From: Hydractinia symbiolongicarpus
Taxonomy: Eukaryota > Cnidaria > Hydrozoa > Anthoathecata > Hydractiniidae
Direction of reading: 5' to 3'
NCBI RefSeq assembly: GCF_029227915.1
Contig: NC_079881.1
Coordinates: 30,419,501 to 30,483,500, forward strand
Length of the DNA stretch: 64,000 nucleotides
Shown piece by piece: positions 62,675 to 64,000 of the stretch (the first letter of the stretch is position 1; each line of letters begins with the position of its first letter). The position numbers and the translations under genes were made by a program. The notes under the pieces are model-generated. The model was given only the letters and a program-made list of their open reading frames with translations, did no database searches and was not told the origin of the DNA.

Positions 62675-63485
62675 ATGAGACTTGTAGTTTTCAAAAATGT
62701 TTTCATTTTTGATGAGACGCTAAATAAAAGAAGTTTAATCGCTGGCAAACGAAAACCCGCAATTTCTAGTAAATCCCGGGCTTTGCCCGTATAGTCAAAA
62801 GTATACAAAGAAAGTACCCAGGGAGTAAACCCATTTCCGGAACGATTTTTAAATTATTTTTTCACCACTAAAACGCATGGGACTTGTAGTCTCCAAACTT
62901 GTTTTCATTTTTGATGAGACGCTAAATAAAAGAAGTTTAATCGCTGGCAAACGAAAACCCACCATTTCCCGTAAATCCCGGGCATGGCCCGTATAGTCAA
63001 AAGTATACAAAGAAAGTACCCAGGGAGTAAACTCATTTCCGGAACGATTTTTTAAATTATTTTTTCACCACTAAAACGCATGAGACTTGTAGTCTTCAAA
63101 CTTGTTTTCATTTTTGATGAGACGCTGAATAACAGAAGTTTAATCGCCGGCAAAGGAAAACCTGCGATTTCCCGTAAATCCCGGACTCGGCCTGTAAAGT
63201 CAAAAGTATACAAAAAAAGTACCCAGGGTGTAAACTCATTTCCCAAACGATTTTTTAAATTATTATTTCACCACTAAAACGCATGAGACTTGTAGTTTTC
63301 AAAAATGTTTTCATTTTTGATGAGACGCTGAATAAAAGAAGTTTAATCGCCGGCAAACGAAAATCTGCGATTTCCTGTAAATCCGGGACTCGGCCCCTAT
63401 AGTCAAAAGTATACAAAGAAAGTACCCAGGGAGTAAACTCATTTCCCGAACGATTTTTTAAATTATTTTTTCACCACTAAAACGC
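62675..63485. repeat. Four-monomer unit K*-Q*-L-Z, copy 2 (811 bp)
   Basis: The same four monomers follow in the same order with the same private marks: AATTTCTAG, GGGCTTTGCCC, AAACCCATTTCC, ACCCACCATTTCC, AATAACAG and GGCCCCTATAG. The only clear difference I noticed is the first monomer's start (ATGAG here, ATAAG in copy 1), which places the exchange point within that monomer. Confidence 0.89.
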
Positions 63486-64000
63486 ATGAGACTTATAGTT
63501 TTCAAAAATGTTTTCATTTTTGATGAGACGCTGAATAAAAGAAGTTTAATCGCCGGCAAAGAAAAACCTGCGATTTCCCGTAAATCCCGGACCCGGCCTG
63601 TAAAGTCAAAAGTATGCAAAAAAATTACCCAGGGAGTAAACTCATTTCCCGAACGATTTTTCAAATTATTATTTCACCACTAAAGCCCATGAGACTTGTA
63701 GTTTTTAAAAATGTTTTCATTTTTGATGAGACGCTGAATAAAAAAAGTTTAATCGCCGGCCAACGAAAACCCGCCATTTCCCGTAAACCCCGGACTCGGC
63801 CCGTATAGTCAAAAGTATTCAAAGAAAGTACCCAGGAAGTAAACTCATTTCCGGAACGATTTTTTAAATTATTTTTTCACCACTAAAACGCATGAGACTT
63901 GTAGTTTTCAAAAATGTTTTCATTTTTGATGAGACGCTGAATAAAAGAAGTTTAATCGCCGGCAAACGAAAACCTGCGATTTCCCGAAAATCCCGGACTT
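63486..64000. repeat. U-V-W start at the right edge
   Basis: U (63486, GGCAAAGAAAAACC, AGTATGCAAAA), V (63689) and an incomplete W (63892, CCCGAAAATCC). This resembles 61052 onwards, so the array continues past the window. Confidence 0.85.

Larger units (their letters stand above)
1..64000. repeat. 203-bp satellite array, about 315 head-to-tail monomers
   Basis: Monomer starts (ATGAGACTTG or variants) recur every 203 bp across the window, e.g. 185, 794, 1606, 5258, 20067, 40763, 63892. Subtype marks: K, ATAAGACTTG + GCTAAAT + CGGGCTTGG; L, GTCTTCAAACTTG + AAAGGAAAACC; L', like L but preceded by CACAACTAAA and with GCTAAAT; B, ATGAGACATG + GAAGCTTAAT; C, preceded by GCCC, ATGAGACATG + CTGTATAAAAG; D, GCCC + ATGAGACTTG + CGACTTCCCG; M, CTTAATGAAAGTGG + GAATTACCC; N, GACACTGAAT + CCTGGGCTTGG; P, AAATATTTTC + GATGATCCG; Q, ATGGGATTTG + GTCTCCAAAC; R, CACTAGAACGA + AAGGAGACGATT; S, preceded by CTAAATCGC; S'/S'', AAGCAGTTTAA + TTCCCTAAATCC (S'' also TTCATATTTG); T, TTTCTAAAAATG; U, GGACCCGGCCTG; V, AATAAAAAGAG + GGCCAACG; W, TTTCCCGAAAA; X/Y, TCACCGGC + CGACTTCCC; Z, TTTCCTGTAAATCC. 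No spacer, transposon or inverted monomer was seen. The family is not recognised. Confidence 0.98.

Noticed and set aside
1-64000. CRISPR array
   Set aside because: Repeats are 203 bp and contiguous with no unique spacers. CRISPR repeats are short and separated by unique spacers.
1-64000. CENP-B box in the monomer
   Set aside because: I looked for TTCG, four bases, A, two bases, CGGG on both strands of the consensus. TTCGTTTGCCGG and TTCGGGAAATGAG on the - strand only share the first four bases and lack the CGGG at the right spacing.
1-64000. Transposon, tRNA, rRNA or telomere repeat within the array
   Set aside because: No interruption of the 203-bp phase longer than one base was found. 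That leaves no room for an insertion, and no telomere-like short repeat is present.
1-64000. Hairpin from CGGGC and GCCCG in K-type monomers (CGGGC-TTG-GCCCG), and the AATCGC/GCGATT pair around the GC-rich centre
   Set aside because: The first exists only in monomers with GGGCTTGG. The second is a 6-bp match over a 16-base gap and is lost in C and D monomers. Both are too short and too inconsistent to claim as elements.

Overview
The whole window is one tandem satellite DNA array. A monomer of about 203 bp (consensus close to 38% GC by hand count) repeats head-to-tail from base 1 to base 64000. It is always in the same orientation, and I found no unique sequence, transposon, RNA gene or credible protein-coding gene. 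Counting monomer starts from 185 to 63892 gives 314 complete monomers plus a partial one at each end. The running length is only 35 bp short of 314 x 203, so the register is almost perfectly kept. A long homogeneous array with higher-order structure suggests a eukaryotic centromere, pericentromere or other heterochromatic block. I do not recognise the family and cannot name the organism. CpG is in excess in the consensus, which argues against a heavily CpG-methylated germline such as that of vertebrates or most flowering plants.

Monomers fall into recognisable subtypes, given letters here and defined in the first feature. They are arranged in short-lived higher-order repeats (HORs), and no single HOR runs through the window. 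(1) 1-4242: K/L-rich monomers with a 6-monomer unit of 1217 bp duplicated almost perfectly at 1200 and 2417. (2) 4243-7083: an island of Q/R/S/U/V/W-type monomers that otherwise belong to the right-hand domain, with a V-W dimer present twice in one copy and once in the other. (3) 7084-13371: a third copy of the hexamer, then repeated C-D-K segments. (4) 13372-36502: a 5-monomer L-B-C-D-K unit (about 1015 bp) mixed with a longer L-P-M-N-L'-B-C-D unit, and a 25-monomer (5072 bp) super-repeat. (5) 36503-39747: L/P/M/N monomers. (6) 39748-39950: the most diverged monomer, at a domain junction. (7) 39951-64000: Q/R/S/T/U/V/W/X/Y monomers in units of 4, 6, 10-13 and 15 monomers, including a 2231-bp tandem duplication with no difference at the private variants I checked.

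The window works as a recombination record rather than as a set of genes. Neighbouring HOR copies differ by whole monomers, and at several of these length changes there is a chimeric monomer that joins the 5' part of one subtype to the 3' part of the next. This is the expected product of unequal exchange inside a monomer. Most monomers also carry an AT-rich 22-bp dyad that could extrude a hairpin. It is disrupted in the L and Q subtypes. The many 63-117-residue open frames on both strands are by-products of the repeat and are not annotated as genes.
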